Source of the DNA: JAVVEG01 sp032251455
Lineage (GTDB): Bacteria > Pseudomonadota > Gammaproteobacteria > Pseudomonadales > Pseudohongiellaceae
Length of the DNA: 64,000 bases
Assembly: GCA_032251455.1 (NCBI GenBank)
Contig: JAVVEG010000004.1
Span: 1-64,000 of the forward strand
Reading direction: 5' to 3'
Part shown: piece by piece, positions 63,366-64,000 of the stretch
Numbering within the stretch: the first letter of the stretch is position 1
Layout: every line of letters begins with the position of its first letter
Notes under the pieces: generated by a model
Told to the model about the DNA's origin: nothing
The model's database searches: none
What the model saw: the letters and a program-made list of their open reading frames with translations, nothing else
Position numbers and translations under genes: made by a program

Positions 63366-64000
63366 CGGGGTGCGCCGACAAAGGTATAGCCCCGCCCCCA
63401 GACCGTCTTGATGAAGCGCGGTGTTTTTGACGTATCCCCGAGCTTGTGTCGCAACCGGCTGACCAGGGTATCGACAGCCCGCGAGAACAGCTCGGCATCA
63501 ATGCCACGCAGGCGGTTCATCAGCTCATCCCGGGTAAAGGTCTTGTTGGGTGAGTGCATGAACACGATCAACAGCTCGTACTCCATGGTAGTGAGTTCAA
63601 TCAGCTCATCATCCAGTTTCACGGTGCGCCGAACGGTATCCACTTCCAGACCATCGAAAGCCGGCAGATCCTGCTGATTGCGGGCATCATCACTACTGCG
63701 GCGCAGGATGTTGGTAATTCTCGCCACCAGTTCACGCGGTTCAAACGGCTTGGGCAGGTAATCATCCGCGCCCAATTCCAGACCCACGATACGGTCGGTC
63801 ACTTCGCCATGGGCAGTCAGCATCAGGATGGGCAGTTGCCCGTACACCGCCGACTTGGAACGGATTTCACGACAGATTTCAAAGCCATCCTTTTCCGGCA
63901 GCATGACGTCCAGAATCAACAGGTCCGGCTTGAGGCGCTTGAGGTATTCAAACCCCCTGCTTGGAGTATGGGCGGCCGTAACCGCCATGTCATAGCGTTC
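63362..64000 (-). CDS. OmpR-family response regulator, start beyond window
   Basis: The visible 213 residues contain most of the receiver domain (phosphoacceptor in LLILDVMLPEKDGFE, lysine in ADDYLPKPFEP). A winged-helix DNA-binding domain follows (LTTMEYELLIVFMHSPNKTF, RDELMNRLRG, KTVWGRGYTFVG). The first acidic residues are cut off at the window edge. It is translationally coupled to the sensor kinase. Confidence 0.95.
   Translation of the reverse strand, partial: ERYDMAVTAAHTPSRGFEYLKRLKPDLLILDVMLPEKDGFEICREIRSKSAVYGQLPILMLTAHGEVTDRIVGLELGADDYLPKPFEPRELVARITNILRRSSDDARNQQDLPAFDGLEVDTVRRTVKLDDELIELTTMEYELLIVFMHSPNKTFTRDELMNRLRGIDAELFSRAVDTLVSRLRHKLGDTSKTPRFIKTVWGRGYTFVGAPR

Overview
The window is a 64 kb stretch of a gammaproteobacterial chromosome, almost entirely core genes. 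Gene content and order resemble Pseudomonas and related free-living groups: tpiA-secG-tRNA-Leu-tRNA-fMet, dapB-carAB-greA, aroK-aroB next to pilMNOPQ divergent from ponA, rpmE/priA, hslVU-DUF971-ubiE-ubiJ-ubiB-hisI-hisE-tatABC, and glnA-ntrB-ntrC. I cannot name the genus. I see no phage, insertion sequence, integrase, rRNA or CRISPR array. The sequence is a draft scaffold with six runs of exactly 100 N. Two of these (1910-2009 and 17368-17467) are flanked by identical 55-bp sequences and are probably artificial breaks. The other four lack such overlap, and at least two remove coding sequence of unknown length.

Layout. 1-6115 (minus): initiator tRNA, tRNA-Leu, secG, tpiA, glmM, folP, ftsH. 6428-12742: yhbY (plus), then greA, carB, carA, dapB (minus). 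12929-14299 (plus): an ECF sigma factor with a DUF3379 membrane partner. 14327-17212 (minus): an acyl-CoA dehydrogenase and bioB, each with an operator-like repeat upstream. 17503-18198: comF (plus). 18234-22635 (minus): a small plugless TonB-receptor-like barrel, folK, hemE, aroB and aroK. 22698-27915 (minus): pilQ-P-O-N-M, divergent from ponA (28319-30760). 30850-33831: rpmE and a chorismate mutase (minus), priA (plus). 33928-42845 (plus): SPOR protein, hslV, hslU, DUF971, ubiE, ubiJ, ubiB, hisI, hisE, tatA, tatB, tatC. 42890-46739 (minus): dtd, typA, trkH. 46910-51039 (plus): an accessory trio of a cobalamin-type radical SAM protein and two GT9-fold glycosyltransferases. 51058-53293 (minus): an SDR oxidoreductase and thiI. 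53656-58075 (plus): glnA, ntrB, ntrC. 58181-62023 (plus): a GldA/GldF/GldG-like ABC system. 62043-64000 (minus): an OmpR-type two-component system.

How the parts work together. The nitrogen region reads as a complete Ntr circuit: NtrC-type sites and a sigma-54 promoter upstream of glnA, a terminator after glnA, and another NtrC-type site before ntrB. Envelope functions dominate elsewhere: Sec and Tat export, type IV pilus assembly, peptidoglycan precursor and polymer synthesis, and probable surface glycosylation. The least explained locus is the radical SAM/GT9/GT9 operon. Other points of interest are a U1-U72 mismatch in the initiator tRNA, a plugless receptor barrel, a 29-bp inverted repeat between glnA and ntrB, a biotin operator before bioB, and an 18-bp palindrome before the acyl-CoA dehydrogenase.
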